Shown here: positions 35,417-45,530 of the stretch, piece after piece
Layout: each line of letters starts with the position of its first letter
Numbering within the stretch: the first letter of the stretch is position 1
Assembly (NCBI RefSeq): GCF_007752135.1
Contig: NZ_CP036298.1
Span: 2,790,001 to 2,854,000 of the forward strand
Source of the DNA: Aureliella helgolandensis
GTDB taxonomy: Bacteria; Planctomycetota; Planctomycetia; Pirellulales; Pirellulaceae
DNA length: 64,000 nucleotides
Reading direction: 5' to 3'
Made by a program: the position numbers and the translations under genes
The notes under the pieces: model-generated
What the model was told of the DNA's origin: nothing
The model's database searches: none
The model's input: the letters and a program-made list of their open reading frames with translations, nothing else

Positions 35417-36835
35417 TTAAAATTCGGCAGAACCAGGGGTGCGCGGGAAGGGAATGCAATCTCGAATATTGGTCATGCCGGTCACCCACTGCACCAGCCT
35501 CTCAAAGCCGAGGCCAAATCCGCTGTGGGGTACGGAGCCGTATTTCCGTAGATCTACGTACCACCAGTACTCCTCTTGCGACAAACCAAGCTGTTGCATG
35601 CGTTCCAACAAGATATCTAAGCGTTCTTCTCGTTGGCTCCCACCGATGATTTCACCCACTTGGGGCACCAAGACATCCATGGCTGCCACGGTGCGATCGT
35701 CCTCATTGCAACGCATGTAGAAAGGCTTGATTGACTTGGGATAGTCATGCAAGATTAACGGACCCTGCACATGCTTTTCCGTTAGGTAGCGTTCGTGCTC
35801 GGCCTGCAAATCGGCTCCCCAGTCGATAGCATACTCGAATTTTTCACCCGAGTTTTTGAGGATGTCGACCGCTTCGGTATAGCTCATGTGCTGGAATGGT
35901 TTTTCCTTCACCGTGGTGAGGGCAGCCAAAACGCCGGGTTGAATGCGTTCGTCGAAAAACTTCATGTCCTCTGCACATTTCGACAGTACATCCGTCAGCA
36001 GGCGTTTGATGAAACGCTCCGCCAACGCCATATTGTCCGACAGATCGAAAAATGCGGCTTCGGGTTCGATCATCCAAAATTCCGACAAGTGTCGGCTGGT
36101 ATGACTGTTCTCAGCACGGAACGTAGGCCCAAACGTATAGCAACGCCCGAGGGACGTGGCGTAGATTTCGCCTTCTAGCTGACCGGATACGGTCAGGTAC
36201 GACGCCTTGCCGAAGAAATCTTTGGCGAAGTCGACTTTGCCATCCTTCAGCGGCACCTGATCGAGTGGCAGCGTGGTGACGCGAAACATTTGGCCCGCGC
36301 CCTCGCAGTCGCTGGCGGTGATAATCGGCGTATTTACGTAGTAGAAACGCTCTTCCTGAAAGAACTGGTGGATGCTGTAGGCTAGGCAATTGCGAACTCT
36401 AGCCACTGCCCCAAAAGCATTAGTGCGTGGACGGAGGTGGGCCCATTCACGCAGTTTTTCGAAGGAATGCCGCTTTTTTTGAAGCGGAAAGTCACTTGGG
36501 GCGTCCCCCAGCAACCGCACGCTTGTGGCTGCGAGTTCGGTTGCCTGTCCCTGCCCTTGGCTGGCTTGAAGCACCCCTTGCGCGACGATGGAACTACCGA
36601 CGGACAAAGAGGTGATTTCGGTTTGGTAGTTTTCGAGTGCAGCGTCCGCCACAATCTGCAGGTTGGAGAGGCAGCTGCCATCGTTGACTTCGATGAAGCT
36701 AAATCCTCCCTTACTATCGCGGCGGGTGCGTACCCACCCGCGAATTTCAATCTCTTGTCCAACGGCTTCGCCCGAGCGAGCTTCAACCACCGACATCCAT
36801 CGACTCGCGTTGGATCCACTCGACGTCATATTCAT
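35417..36835 (-). CDS. asnS: Asparaginyl-tRNA synthetase
   Basis: The 472-aa class IIb aminoacyl-tRNA synthetase charges tRNA-Asn. The N-terminal OB-fold anticodon-binding domain ([20 protein letters not shown]) is followed by the catalytic core. Motif 2 reads [20 protein letters not shown], motif 3 reads [15 protein letters not shown], and the motif-1 region includes [15 protein letters not shown]. Length and end ([12 protein letters not shown]) are typical. It begins 60 bp after trxB and is followed by dgkA. Confidence 0.97.
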   Translation of the reverse strand: MNMTSSGSNASRWMSVVEARSGEAVGQEIEIRGWVRTRRDSKGGFSFIEVNDGSCLSNLQIVADAALENYQTEITSLSVGSSIVAQGVLQASQGQGQATELAATSVRLLGDAPSDFPLQKKRHSFEKLREWAHLRPRTNAFGAVARVRNCLAYSIHQFFQEERFYYVNTPIITASDCEGAGQMFRVTTLPLDQVPLKDGKVDFAKDFFGKASYLTVSGQLEGEIYATSLGRCYTFGPTFRAENSHTSRHLSEFWMIEPEAAFFDLSDNMALAERFIKRLLTDVLSKCAEDMKFFDERIQPGVLAALTTVKEKPFQHMSYTEAVDILKNSGEKFEYAIDWGADLQAEHERYLTEKHVQGPLILHDYPKSIKPFYMRCNEDDRTVAAMDVLVPQVGEIIGGSQREERLDILLERMQQLGLSQEEYWWYVDLRKYGSVPHSGFGLGFERLVQWVTGMTNIRDCIPFPRTPGSAEF

Positions 36836-36895
36836 TCACTTTGAACAAGAGAAGTTGCAGGAAATCGTTCCATGAAAACCGAGAGCGCCAGCTGG

Positions 36896-37963
36896 CTAAT
36901 GTCCCGCTTCCGCCAGATAACGCTCGGCGTCTAACGCAGCCATGCAACCGGTTCCAGCCGACGTAATGGCTTGCCGGTAGTAGTCATCCGCCACGTCTCC
37001 AGCCGCGAAGACTCCGGCTACACTCGTGTTCGTGCGGAACGGCTTGGCCCATTGAATATAGCCCTGCTTATTCATTTCCAATTTCCCACGCAAGAAATCG
37101 GTGTTGGGGGTATGTCCAATCGCGACGAACATACCTCCTACGGTCAGTTCGCTGGTCGTATTGTCCTGAGTGTTCTTCAGTCGCACACCGGTGACTTTTT
37201 GGCCATCTCCCAAAACTTCCTCGACGGTGCTGTTCCAAACCAATTCAATATTGGGATGGTTCATAGCGCGGTCCTGCATAACCTTCGAAGCTCGCAACTC
37301 ATCGCGGCGGTGAATGAGGTAGATTCGGTCGGCACCGTCCAAGTTTGCCAGATAACTCGCTTCTTCAACGGCAGTGTCTCCCCCGCCAATGACGGCCAAT
37401 GGCTTGCGGCGGTAGGTCGGCAATGCACCGTCGCAAACAGCACACGCGCTCACTCCGCGATTTTTATAATTCTCTTCGGATTCGAGTCCTAAGTAATTGG
37501 CACGCGCACCGGTAGCAATAATGACAGTGCGGGCTTCAATCGGCTCTCCATTCGCGGGGGTGACTCGCAGGATGTCGCCGGAGAAGTCGACATCCACGAT
37601 ATCGTCGCCGACGACGCGCGTGCCGAAATTCAGAGCCTGCTGCTTCATCAGCTCCATCAGCTCGATTCCCTGTACCGCATAGTGCGGTTGGCCATCCTTC
37701 TCATGCCCAGCTGGCGCGGGGGGCAAATTGTAGTGGCGATCGGAATCCACGGCACTTTCTACGAAGGCGCGAATGTTCCCGGCTGGAAAGCCGGCATAGT
37801 TTTCAACTTCGGTGGTAAACGCCAACTGTCCCAGCGGGATCATCTCAGGTTTGGCAGTTCCTTCAAACAACAACGGTTTGAGATTGGCCCGAGCCGCATA
37901 GATGGCAGCAGACCAGCCAGCAGGTCCACTACCGATAATGACCGTTCGTTCAATCTCACTCAT
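36896..37963 (-). CDS. trxB: Thioredoxin-disulfide reductase with an internal insertion
   Basis: This FAD enzyme passes electrons from NADPH to thioredoxin. Motifs: [19 protein letters not shown] (FAD), the redox pair in [21 protein letters not shown] (NADPH) and a C-terminal [10 protein letters not shown]. At 355 aa it is about 35-40 residues longer than usual. The excess is an insertion of about 40 residues after [12 protein letters not shown] ([20 protein letters not shown]), before the usual [10 protein letters not shown]. The gene heads the probable trxB-asnS-dgkA-moxR operon. GGGAA lies about 9 bases before the ATG. Confidence 0.95.
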   Translation of the reverse strand: MSEIERTVIIGSGPAGWSAAIYAARANLKPLLFEGTAKPEMIPLGQLAFTTEVENYAGFPAGNIRAFVESAVDSDRHYNLPPAPAGHEKDGQPHYAVQGIELMELMKQQALNFGTRVVGDDIVDVDFSGDILRVTPANGEPIEARTVIIATGARANYLGLESEENYKNRGVSACAVCDGALPTYRRKPLAVIGGGDTAVEEASYLANLDGADRIYLIHRRDELRASKVMQDRAMNHPNIELVWNSTVEEVLGDGQKVTGVRLKNTQDNTTSELTVGGMFVAIGHTPNTDFLRGKLEMNKQGYIQWAKPFRTNTSVAGVFAAGDVADDYYRQAITSAGTGCMAALDAERYLAEAGH

Positions 37964-38136
37964 GGTGCTTTAGTTCCCTGGGATCAAAAGTGGTTTGATG
38001 CGATGTTTCGTTAAGGAATCGTAGGCCACTGCTCAACGCACGACAACCGAGGTTCTCCGCGGAGCACCGGCCTCTCGACTTCTGGAAGCCCTGGATTATA
38101 GGCTTGAATGCTGACACTTCCCAGACGTCTGAAGCA

Positions 38137-39756
38137 CTAGGGAATACCGAGCCACGGCCGGATAAACCACATGGTCAAAAGTGTTACCAATAGGATGGCA
38201 ATAAGATTGAGTAGGAAGCCCGCGCGGACCATCTGCGGAACCGAGATCGCCCCGGAACCAAACACAATGGCATTCGGAGGCGTTGCTACTGGCAACATGA
38301 ACGCGCAACTGGCGGCCACGGTTGCTGGCACAATCAAGAGATAGGGATGGACTCCCAGGCCGGGCGCCAGAGCGGCCAAGACCGGTACCAGCGAAGCCGT
38401 GGTGGCCGCGTTGGAAGTTAACTCGGTCATAAAGACAATGACCGTGGTGACGATCAATACCAATAGGATCGGAGAGAGTGTGCCGAACTGATTCGCTTGA
38501 CTGCCAATGAATTCTGCCACCCCATTGGCTTGAATAGCGGCGGCCAAGCTCAGGCCACCACCAAACAGGAACAGGATGCCCCATGGCATGCGTTCCGCAC
38601 TCTTCCAATCCATCGTGAAGATGCGTTTCTGAACGTTGACCGGCACGAGAAACAAGAGGAAGGCGCCCAGCATTGCAATGCCAGTATCGGTCAGGTTTGC
38701 AAGTGGCTTCAAGGTGTTGGAGTCGACCGTCACGGTGATGTCGGTTAGGAGCGGCCGCAACATCCACAGCAGGATCACGAAACTAAAAACACAGAGGGTG
38801 TTCCATTCTCCCCGCCGCACCTTCCCTAGCTCCGCTAATTCTTGATCAATCAGGGCTTTGCCCCCCTGCATGGCCACCTTGCCGATCGGGAACAAAACTC
38901 GCGTTAACATGAGGAACATGATGGGCAGGAAGACGATTGCAAAGGGAACGCCGATCGGTAGCCAACCCACAAAGCTGATGTCTTGACGGTACGCTGTGGC
39001 GATCTTGTCGCGCAGGAAGCCGACCAAGAATGCATTGGTGGGGGTGCCGATAATGGTCATGACTCCTCCCACCGATGCCGAGTAGGCAATCGCAAGTAGC
39101 AAACAGGTTCCAAAGTGCTCTCCACCGCGACCTTCCGCTTGGCCAGGTGACGTTTGAGGTTTCACCAAAGCAATGACACTGAGGGCGATGGGCAGCATCA
39201 TGGCGGTAGTCGCCGTATTGGAGACAAAGGCGCTGAGGACGGCGGTCACCAACATAAATCCCGCAATCATGCTGGGGGCCGAGGTTCCCACAATCTTCAA
39301 CGTATGCAAGGCAATGCGTTTGCCCAACCCCCATCGCTCCATTGAGATAGCGAGCACGAAACCGCCAAAGTACAGAAAGACCAGCGGATCCGCGAATGGG
39401 AAGCAGGCGTCCCGAATCGACGCGATTCCGAGGAGTGGAAAGAGCACCATCGGCAAGAGTGCGGTGACACTAATGTGGAGCGCTTCGGTGAGCCACCACA
39501 CGCCCATCCAGACCATGGCGGCCAACGTGGCTCTGCCCGCCCAGGAGAACGTCACCGTCTTAAGTGAGGGCGGCACTTGTTGGACAGCGCCCGACTCCAT
39601 TGCGGGCTCGCCGAACTCCGCTGGTGAGACGACGGTCTCAAACGTCTCGGGCAAAGCGTATAAGCATATTACGCACAGAATCGGACCCAGGAACAAGCCA
39701 ATCCACTGCAGTGTTCCCCCCGAAGCTGTTTCATCCGCGGGTGCTTGACTCTGCAT
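38137..39756 (-). CDS. SLC13/DASS-family sodium-coupled anion or dicarboxylate transporter
   Basis: The 539-aa inner-membrane protein has about 11-12 hydrophobic helices. The two substrate/Na+ motifs of the family are intact: FVSNTATTAMMLPIAL in the first half and TELTSNAATTASLVPVL in the second. The N-terminus has an insert after the first helix (SPAEFGEPAMESGAVQQVP). Known members move succinate, citrate or sulfate. It starts 10 bp after the acyltransferase gene with GAAGG upstream, so it is cotranscribed with it and probably with the LuxR-type regulator. Confidence 0.92.
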   Translation of the reverse strand: MQSQAPADETASGGTLQWIGLFLGPILCVICLYALPETFETVVSPAEFGEPAMESGAVQQVPPSLKTVTFSWAGRATLAAMVWMGVWWLTEALHISVTALLPMVLFPLLGIASIRDACFPFADPLVFLYFGGFVLAISMERWGLGKRIALHTLKIVGTSAPSMIAGFMLVTAVLSAFVSNTATTAMMLPIALSVIALVKPQTSPGQAEGRGGEHFGTCLLLAIAYSASVGGVMTIIGTPTNAFLVGFLRDKIATAYRQDISFVGWLPIGVPFAIVFLPIMFLMLTRVLFPIGKVAMQGGKALIDQELAELGKVRRGEWNTLCVFSFVILLWMLRPLLTDITVTVDSNTLKPLANLTDTGIAMLGAFLLFLVPVNVQKRIFTMDWKSAERMPWGILFLFGGGLSLAAAIQANGVAEFIGSQANQFGTLSPILLVLIVTTVIVFMTELTSNAATTASLVPVLAALAPGLGVHPYLLIVPATVAASCAFMLPVATPPNAIVFGSGAISVPQMVRAGFLLNLIAILLVTLLTMWFIRPWLGIP

Positions 39757-39766
39757 TGGGCTGCCT

Positions 39767-40768
39767 TCAATCTTTTTGCAATTTGTCGCTATGCTCTAAA
39801 TCCAGTGGTTGGCCACGTAGCCACGCACGTCCTTTTCGCCACCAATCGTACACGAAGAAGGTACCTGCTTGGCTCCCCAGCAAAATCTCAAACTGGCTGG
39901 AGTCGCGGGCGGTAGAGGCCTGTGCTAACTTGCCCTGTGCGGTTCGCAGCGAGCTTGTCAAACGCTGCTGCCACTCACGCTTATCGAGCGGGTCTTCCAT
40001 TTCCTGGGATGCCACGTGCCAGTCCGAACAGATCGGCTCGGAGAACCAGACCAGCAATTCCGCTTGGCGCTCCTCCCAAAAAGTATACTCGACAGCACCC
40101 GCCAGAATCCACACGCGATTCAGCTTCGCGTCGCCAGCTTGTCCCATTGCCGAAACTCGCGAACGCTTGACCATCTTGACCGCTAAATGCGCTAAACCAG
40201 GCATTAGCTCAGCCTCCGTGTCGCGGGCATCGACAAAGCGGCCCTCGGGAGTTACCCACACCGAGGTGCCTGGTTCACGGAGTATTGCTCGGCTGATTCG
40301 CAGGAAATCGGCAGCCCCCTCCAGGCTAGATTGGGCAACTGGAAAAAAACCTAGCGAGCCAAAGATGGGGTACTTCTTGAGCGCCTCAGCATCGATGGGC
40401 GCGAACATGCGGTAGTCGGCAAGGACGGTTGATGACAAGAAAATCGCGGTCAATGGATCCCACCAAGCCGCATGATTGGCGTAGACGATCACGGAATCCT
40501 GAGGTGCCATGGTCAGTCTGGGGCTCCTGTCGACCTGCTCGGCGCCTGCTGCTTCCAGCGGTGGGAGTGTGCCAGCTGATCGCGTTGGCTGGGAGTGGCT
40601 CGGAACTCCAGCCTTTGCCCCGCAATTGACATTGCCCAGGGCGGCGCGGTTGATAGCGACACTATGAAAGTGCCGCCGTAGATACTTGCGCACAAACCAA
40701 ACGAACCAACCCAAAAAGAACGCACGAATACGCGGGATCTTGACCTTTTGGGCGGTTTTCAATGTCAT
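39767..40768 (-). CDS. Lysophospholipid acyltransferase (PlsC-like)
   Basis: The 333-aa membrane-associated acyltransferase has the HX4D motif as YANHAAWWDPL and the second motif as VTPEGRF (EGTR variant). An N-terminal hydrophobic segment (AFFLGWFVWFVRKYL) is followed by an inserted low-complexity stretch of about 35 residues (SQPTRSAGTLPPLEAAGAE) before the catalytic domain. The C-terminus is extended. It may acylate lysophosphatidate or a glycolipid or carotenoid. It lies between the LuxR-type regulator (33 bp) and the SLC13 gene (10 bp). Confidence 0.85.
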   Translation of the reverse strand: MTLKTAQKVKIPRIRAFFLGWFVWFVRKYLRRHFHSVAINRAALGNVNCGAKAGVPSHSQPTRSAGTLPPLEAAGAEQVDRSPRLTMAPQDSVIVYANHAAWWDPLTAIFLSSTVLADYRMFAPIDAEALKKYPIFGSLGFFPVAQSSLEGAADFLRISRAILREPGTSVWVTPEGRFVDARDTEAELMPGLAHLAVKMVKRSRVSAMGQAGDAKLNRVWILAGAVEYTFWEERQAELLVWFSEPICSDWHVASQEMEDPLDKREWQQRLTSSLRTAQGKLAQASTARDSSQFEILLGSQAGTFFVYDWWRKGRAWLRGQPLDLEHSDKLQKD

Positions 40769-40801
40769 GGTGATTGCGCTACTACCATCGTCGCTTGGCA
40801 G

Positions 40802-41563
40802 TCACAGCCCCAAGTCGCAGAACCCATTGTCTTGCAGCCGACACAAAAGTCGCGTCAATTCCATGGTGTTGTTCAATCCGAAGGCTTTCAGGATACCCAC
40901 TCGGCGATTGTCGATCGTTTTGTCGGTAACGCCAAATTTTTCGGCAATCGCTTTGGTCTTCTCGCCATGGGCAAACATTGCCGCACATTTGCGATCACGC
41001 TCGTCAAGCTGCGTGAAAATATGCCAGCTTCTGGACAGGCTCAAGACTCGTTTACTTGGCTCTTGTTCGGCCACTTCCAGGATTTCAGTTACTCCCAAAA
41101 TGGCGAGTTTGGGGTGCCCGATGCCCAGCAAGGAGAACTTGACCGTCTGGAGCAGGACAATCTGCCCATTGGAATCTCTGCCCGGATTCTGGAATTGGAC
41201 AAAAGCGCAGCCATTGGTGATCAACCGATCTGAATGTTCCGAGACTGGGACCACCGTCTCATCTAAGAATGTTTTCGAATAGCGCCCAGTTGAAGTCGCA
41301 CCGCTTCCGAACACACGGTCGTGGTTCGAGTTGGTGAACAATATCTGACCGTCTGCTGACTTAATATAGACGCAGTTCTGACTTGGCTCGATCACCGAAC
41401 GCAGGTCCGACAGCGACGTAACCGCAGAAGCAATGGCTCGAACCAGTTGGACTCCCTCGTCTGCCAGAGAACTTCCGGGCTGCGGAGGGCCATCTAGGAC
41501 CGCCACCTTGTCAACATTACCAACCAATCTAATCACCTTCGCTTTAACGCGGACTGATATCAT
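40802..41563 (-). CDS. PAS-LuxR transcriptional regulator
   Basis: The 253-aa DNA-binding protein has a PAS-like sensor segment at about residues 55-165 (SQNCVYIKSADGQILFTNSN, then the fold end near SLLGIGHPKLAILGVTE). The C-terminal LuxR/FixJ helix-turn-helix is at about 185-245, with LDERDRKCAAMFAHGEKTKAIAEKFGV and TDKTIDNRRVGILKAFG. No receiver domain or phospho-Asp site is seen, so signal input is probably a ligand or redox cue. It starts the group with the acyltransferase and transporter and may control it. Confidence 0.88.
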   Translation of the reverse strand: MISVRVKAKVIRLVGNVDKVAVLDGPPQPGSSLADEGVQLVRAIASAVTSLSDLRSVIEPSQNCVYIKSADGQILFTNSNHDRVFGSGATSTGRYSKTFLDETVVPVSEHSDRLITNGCAFVQFQNPGRDSNGQIVLLQTVKFSLLGIGHPKLAILGVTEILEVAEQEPSKRVLSLSRSWHIFTQLDERDRKCAAMFAHGEKTKAIAEKFGVTDKTIDNRRVGILKAFGLNNTMELTRLLCRLQDNGFCDLGL

Positions 41564-42116
41564 CTGGAGAGGCGAAGCGAAGAAAAAGAGGGAGCGGCGG
41601 TGGATTTCACCGCCAACTCCTCTCTGAACTCAGGGGCAGCGAGTTCTAAGCTACACACATTTTGGATGAAGAGGTGTAACCTAAAACTAGTCTTCGACAT
41701 AATGCCCTGTCTAGCAAACACTATTTGCGGGTTTCCGCACGCCGTGAGCGGAATTATAGCCGCCAACCGGATCTATCGTTAGAACCCTTCTAAGTCTCTT
41801 TTGGGGCCCCCAACTTCGGTGCTCGATCTTGTCCCAGCACCGTGCACTGAGGCGCTGCATCGCCAGCCGCAACTAGCCCAACTCTCGCCCAAGCCATCCT
41901 GTCGGTGCCACGCCGTTTCTTGCTCGCTTTAGGTGTTCCCAGCCTAATGCATTGCAAAACCTAGCTGAGCGAGGGGGGGCCCCTCGCAAGGGCTGCTAGT
42001 TCGCAGTGGGGTCCCATGATCGAGCGATCGGTTTGGCGACACCTATTCCAAGGATAGACTACGCTTGCGCAATAGGCCGTTCCCTGCCACTGCGTTTTTT
42101 TGTCGCAAGGGAAAGA
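41564..42116. other. Intergenic
   Basis: About 550 bp upstream of the LuxR-type gene and downstream of the HEAT protein. It should contain the promoter of the LuxR-acyltransferase-SLC13 group. No gene or clear structure is seen. Confidence 0.45.
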
Positions 42117-43592
42117 TTATTGCCCAGAAGGCTGACTCGCCGAAGTCAGCAGAAGTTGCCGCATGTTTTTGACGACGGACGGGTCGTGCTCACGAGCCAA
42201 TAGGTCTCGCACGCGTCTGAGCACTTCGCGATCTACCATCGAACTGAGCAGTGCCACGGCTTGACGACGTACTTCCACTTCTCCGGCCTCCGCCATCCAT
42301 AGCAACCAAGTCCGCGGATCAAGATCGGTGCGTCGCGAAAGTTCCAGGGTGAGCTCCAGTCGACGTTCGGCAGTGCAAGTGGCCAGCTCGGAGGCCAATT
42401 CGATATGCTCGTCGCGCATGCCTTTGGCTCGCAGGGCCAAGGTTGCAGTCTGCGCGACCCGCGGTTGAGTACTGCCTAGCAGTCGCACCAAGGCGTCGTA
42501 GTCCAAGTCCTGAATGTAGCTCAATTGCGATTCGTCGCTGGCGAGCGGCGAGCTACTGTACGACGCACTGTACTGGCCTGGGGACGAGGCCTCTGTGGCG
42601 ATTGTCTGGGAAGGTTGAGTCGCGACTAGCTGGCGCATTTCGTTGACGGGCGGGGCATAAGTGCCTGAGTCGGAAAATAGTGACGACGCCTGACGCGGCT
42701 GTGTCGGGGAGGCGATCAACTGCACTCTGGCTCCTGGATTACCGGTGGAGCTGTAAAGTGAATCGATGGCTTGAGCTGCGGACGCTGGCGGTTGGGATGT
42801 GTCTTCTGTGGGGGCCGCGTCGTCGCTGAAGCGAAATGCGACGTCTTCGCTTCCCTGCTCGTCGATCCGCGCGGATTCGATCTCGGCGGACGTCGTTCGA
42901 AGCTCGCTATTTTTAGCATTGGGCTGCAAGGGGGGCGGCACGGTGAAGTTGCTGATTCGGTCGCTCAACCGCTGCACCTCCGCATCTTGGCTTGAGTTTG
43001 CCGCTTCTGCCCGCATTAAGGCTGCGGTGCGCTCGGCTTCGAGTATCTGTCCCTGCGAGGCCCTTTGGACAATCGATTCGCAAAGCTCAACCGCTGCCGG
43101 TTCTATCCAGTTGGAAGCTTGGATTCGTAACGCAAGCGCGCTGGAGAGCATCAACCCATCGGCAGATGTGGTAGGAGGAAGCGCATCCAGTCGGCTGGCG
43201 AGTTGCAGCAAGTACGCGGCAGCACTGGCCGGGTCCGCTTCTGGCAATGTACGGTTTGTGACTTGGAGATCCAACGCGCGATAGGCGGCGCGGGCGACTT
43301 CGCGATTCGGATTCTGCAATCCGCGGACAATATCGAGGCTTGCCTCTTTGTCCAGAGCGATCAACCCTTCGAGGGCAATCAACGCCTCTTCTCGCTGAGT
43401 GGCATTGGCCAACTGGGCGGCTAAATTCTCCCGCAGAAAGTCGCGACTCAGCCACCAGCCACCCGCTCCAATTGCTAAGCCGATGAGGCACCAAGCTAAC
43501 CAGTCCTGGGAAAAACGTGAACGGACCGCGGGCGCAGGTTCAGCTTTGAATGTCAGACTGAGCTTTTCAAGCGTGGAACTATCAGACGCCAT
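42117..43592 (-). CDS. Membrane-anchored HEAT-repeat-like protein of unknown function
   Basis: The 491-aa protein has one N-terminal transmembrane helix (WLAWCLIGLAIGAGGWWLS, about residues 31-49) and mostly periplasmic or cytoplasmic helical repeats. Repeats are seen at about 60-115 (REEALIALEGLIALDKEASL, REVARAAYRALDLQ) and 370-480 (VRRQAVALLSSMVDREVL). The middle is a long Ser/Thr/Pro/Gln-rich linker. HEAT repeats bind proteins. The function is unknown; the gene is divergent from the CrtI-type desaturase. Confidence 0.75.
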   Translation of the reverse strand: MASDSSTLEKLSLTFKAEPAPAVRSRFSQDWLAWCLIGLAIGAGGWWLSRDFLRENLAAQLANATQREEALIALEGLIALDKEASLDIVRGLQNPNREVARAAYRALDLQVTNRTLPEADPASAAAYLLQLASRLDALPPTTSADGLMLSSALALRIQASNWIEPAAVELCESIVQRASQGQILEAERTAALMRAEAANSSQDAEVQRLSDRISNFTVPPPLQPNAKNSELRTTSAEIESARIDEQGSEDVAFRFSDDAAPTEDTSQPPASAAQAIDSLYSSTGNPGARVQLIASPTQPRQASSLFSDSGTYAPPVNEMRQLVATQPSQTIATEASSPGQYSASYSSSPLASDESQLSYIQDLDYDALVRLLGSTQPRVAQTATLALRAKGMRDEHIELASELATCTAERRLELTLELSRRTDLDPRTWLLWMAEAGEVEVRRQAVALLSSMVDREVLRRVRDLLAREHDPSVVKNMRQLLLTSASQPSGQ

Positions 43593-43910
43593 TGACCAAC
43601 CTACAAATTTCGCGAGTGCCGAAGCGCTTCGCTTTCCGAACAGGAAAAATCCCGTATCTGGACCTTCTCGCAGAATCTAGAGTTTTCATCAAGATCATTT
43701 GCCTTGTAGCCGTACCAGCGTCCCAGCGGGAGGCTGCTCGCAAAAAAATGGATAGGTTAGGCTCGATTGCGGGGGGAGCCCACGGTCCGGGGGACCATGC
43801 TACGGGGGTGTATGCTACGGGGGCTAGGCGGCTGTGCTGGAGGATGAGATTCGTTGGCAGGGGGGGCTCTAGGGTTGGGGGACTAGGCTCGCTTGCTAGA
43901 ATAGCAGCAC
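43593..43910. other. Intergenic, G-rich
   Basis: About 318 bp between divergent genes, so it should hold two promoters. It has a G-rich stretch near 43770-43880 with a short direct repeat (ATGCTACGGGGG twice). Confidence 0.45.
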
Positions 43911-45485
43911 ATGACTTCCGCTGATCGTCAACCACTAGATTCAAGTCCGCAAGAAATGCATGATCGATTACTCAAGGACCAAGTCGTGGTCGTTGGATGT
44001 GGTTTAGCCGGCTTGTCTGCCGCTTGCGTTTTAGCGGCGCGTGGACATCGGGTCGTCGTGCTTGAAAAAAACGATTGGTTGGGCGGCAAAGCGGCGGTTC
44101 TCGAGCAAGATGGCTTCCGCTTTGACATGGGGCCTACAATCCTGACTTTGCCCAGCGTGCTGCATCGCGTGTTTCAAGAGGCTGGCAAACGGCTCGAAGA
44201 TTACCTGCACCTCGTCCCCTTGGATCCGCAGTGGCGCTGCTTTTTCGAGGACGGCGGATTGCTCGACCTCCACGCGGACATCGCGACGATGCAGGAGACG
44301 CTGAAGACTTTCACCGGTGATTCCCAAGTTGCTGAGGGCTATGGCCGCTTTATGGCCATGTCGCGCCGGTTGCATGATGTTTCGGAACGCTTCTTTTTCT
44401 GGAAGAGCGTGGGCGGCATTGGCGATACCCTCGACACCACAGGTATGTTTAGCGCTGCCGTACTCAAGGATGTGCTGTCGTTGCGAATGGGAAGCTCAGT
44501 CGCTTCGGTCGTCCGCAGCCATCTAGCTGATCCCCGCACCGCACAGATGGTCGACCATTTCACTCAATATGTAGGCTCGAGCCCCTCTGCGTCTCCTGCT
44601 GTTTTGTGTGGAATTGCCCACATGCAAACGCAGGAGGGGATTTGGTATCCGCTGGGAGGAACCCGGGCAATTCCTGATGCGCTGATCAAACTTGCGCAAG
44701 AGCTGGGGGTTGAGTTTCGGATGAGCTGCGATGTCGCTCAAATTCGAACGGCAGGAAACAGCGTGGTGGGCGTCGAGCTGACGAGTGGCGAGGCGATTCA
44801 AGCTCAGGCCGTTGTTTCCAACTGCGACGCGGTGCGGACTCACCGAGAATTGCTGCGCGAGCATCCGGCACCATCGCGGCTTTCTCGCAAGCGAGATATC
44901 GAACCGGCCTGCTCGGGCGTAGTCCTGTACCTTGGCCTGAAAGAACGCTACGAGCACTTGTTACACCACAACTTTGTCTTTTCGCAATCTCCCGATGAAG
45001 AATTCGAGTGGATCTACCAGCGTGGCCTGCCGGCTCCTGATCCGACCTGTTACGTATGTGCGCCTGCCGTGTCGGAACCCGCTGTTGCCCCTGACGGGGG
45101 CGAAGCCTTGTACGTCTTGGTCCATACGCCATATCTTCGACCCAACCACGATTGGTCCCAATTGCTGCCCGAGTATCGGGAAGTGATTTTGGATAAGCTG
45201 GAGCGGACGGCGGGACTCAATGGTTTGCGGCAGCGGATCGTATCTGAACACTCGCTTACCCCAGCCGATATCCACTCACGCTACCGGGTGTTGAACGGCG
45301 CGATCTATGGGGTAGCCAGTCATGGCAAATACCTGGGAGCCTTCAAGAGTGCGAATCGCAGCCCCGAACTGAAGGGGCTCTATCTAGCAGGCGGCGCCGC
45401 ACACCCAGGTCCAGGCATGCCCATGGTTCTCATGAGTGGATGGATCGCCGCAGATGCGCTGGATCAAGATTGCCAGGCTGTGTAG
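43911..45485 (+). CDS. Phytoene/diapophytoene desaturase-type carotenoid enzyme (CrtI/CrtN family)
   Basis: This 524-aa FAD oxidoreductase desaturates or further oxidises carotenoid chains at the membrane. It opens VVVVGCGLAGLSAACVLAARGHRVVVLEKNDWLGGKAAV, split here by the usual G-x-G-x-x-G pattern; FRFDMGPTILTLP and QYVGSSPSASPAVL follow, and the C-terminal FAD-binding end reads LYLAGGAAHPGPGMPMVLMSG. The N-terminus is about 25 residues longer than usual. The ATG at 43911 fits. No phytoene synthase gene is in the window, so the pathway is encoded elsewhere. Whether it is CrtI, CrtN, CrtP or CrtD-like cannot be told by motif alone. Confidence 0.85.
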   Translation: MTSADRQPLDSSPQEMHDRLLKDQVVVVGCGLAGLSAACVLAARGHRVVVLEKNDWLGGKAAVLEQDGFRFDMGPTILTLPSVLHRVFQEAGKRLEDYLHLVPLDPQWRCFFEDGGLLDLHADIATMQETLKTFTGDSQVAEGYGRFMAMSRRLHDVSERFFFWKSVGGIGDTLDTTGMFSAAVLKDVLSLRMGSSVASVVRSHLADPRTAQMVDHFTQYVGSSPSASPAVLCGIAHMQTQEGIWYPLGGTRAIPDALIKLAQELGVEFRMSCDVAQIRTAGNSVVGVELTSGEAIQAQAVVSNCDAVRTHRELLREHPAPSRLSRKRDIEPACSGVVLYLGLKERYEHLLHHNFVFSQSPDEEFEWIYQRGLPAPDPTCYVCAPAVSEPAVAPDGGEALYVLVHTPYLRPNHDWSQLLPEYREVILDKLERTAGLNGLRQRIVSEHSLTPADIHSRYRVLNGAIYGVASHGKYLGAFKSANRSPELKGLYLAGGAAHPGPGMPMVLMSGWIAADALDQDCQAV

Positions 45486-45530
45486 GCAGCTTAGACGCTT
45501 GCAGCCAGAGGATTTCCGCTTTCTCCGCTG

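Noticed and set aside
34660-35649. Plus-strand open frame of 329 codons
   Set aside because: Antisense to moxR, dgkA and asnS; low-quality composition rich in Ser and Arg.
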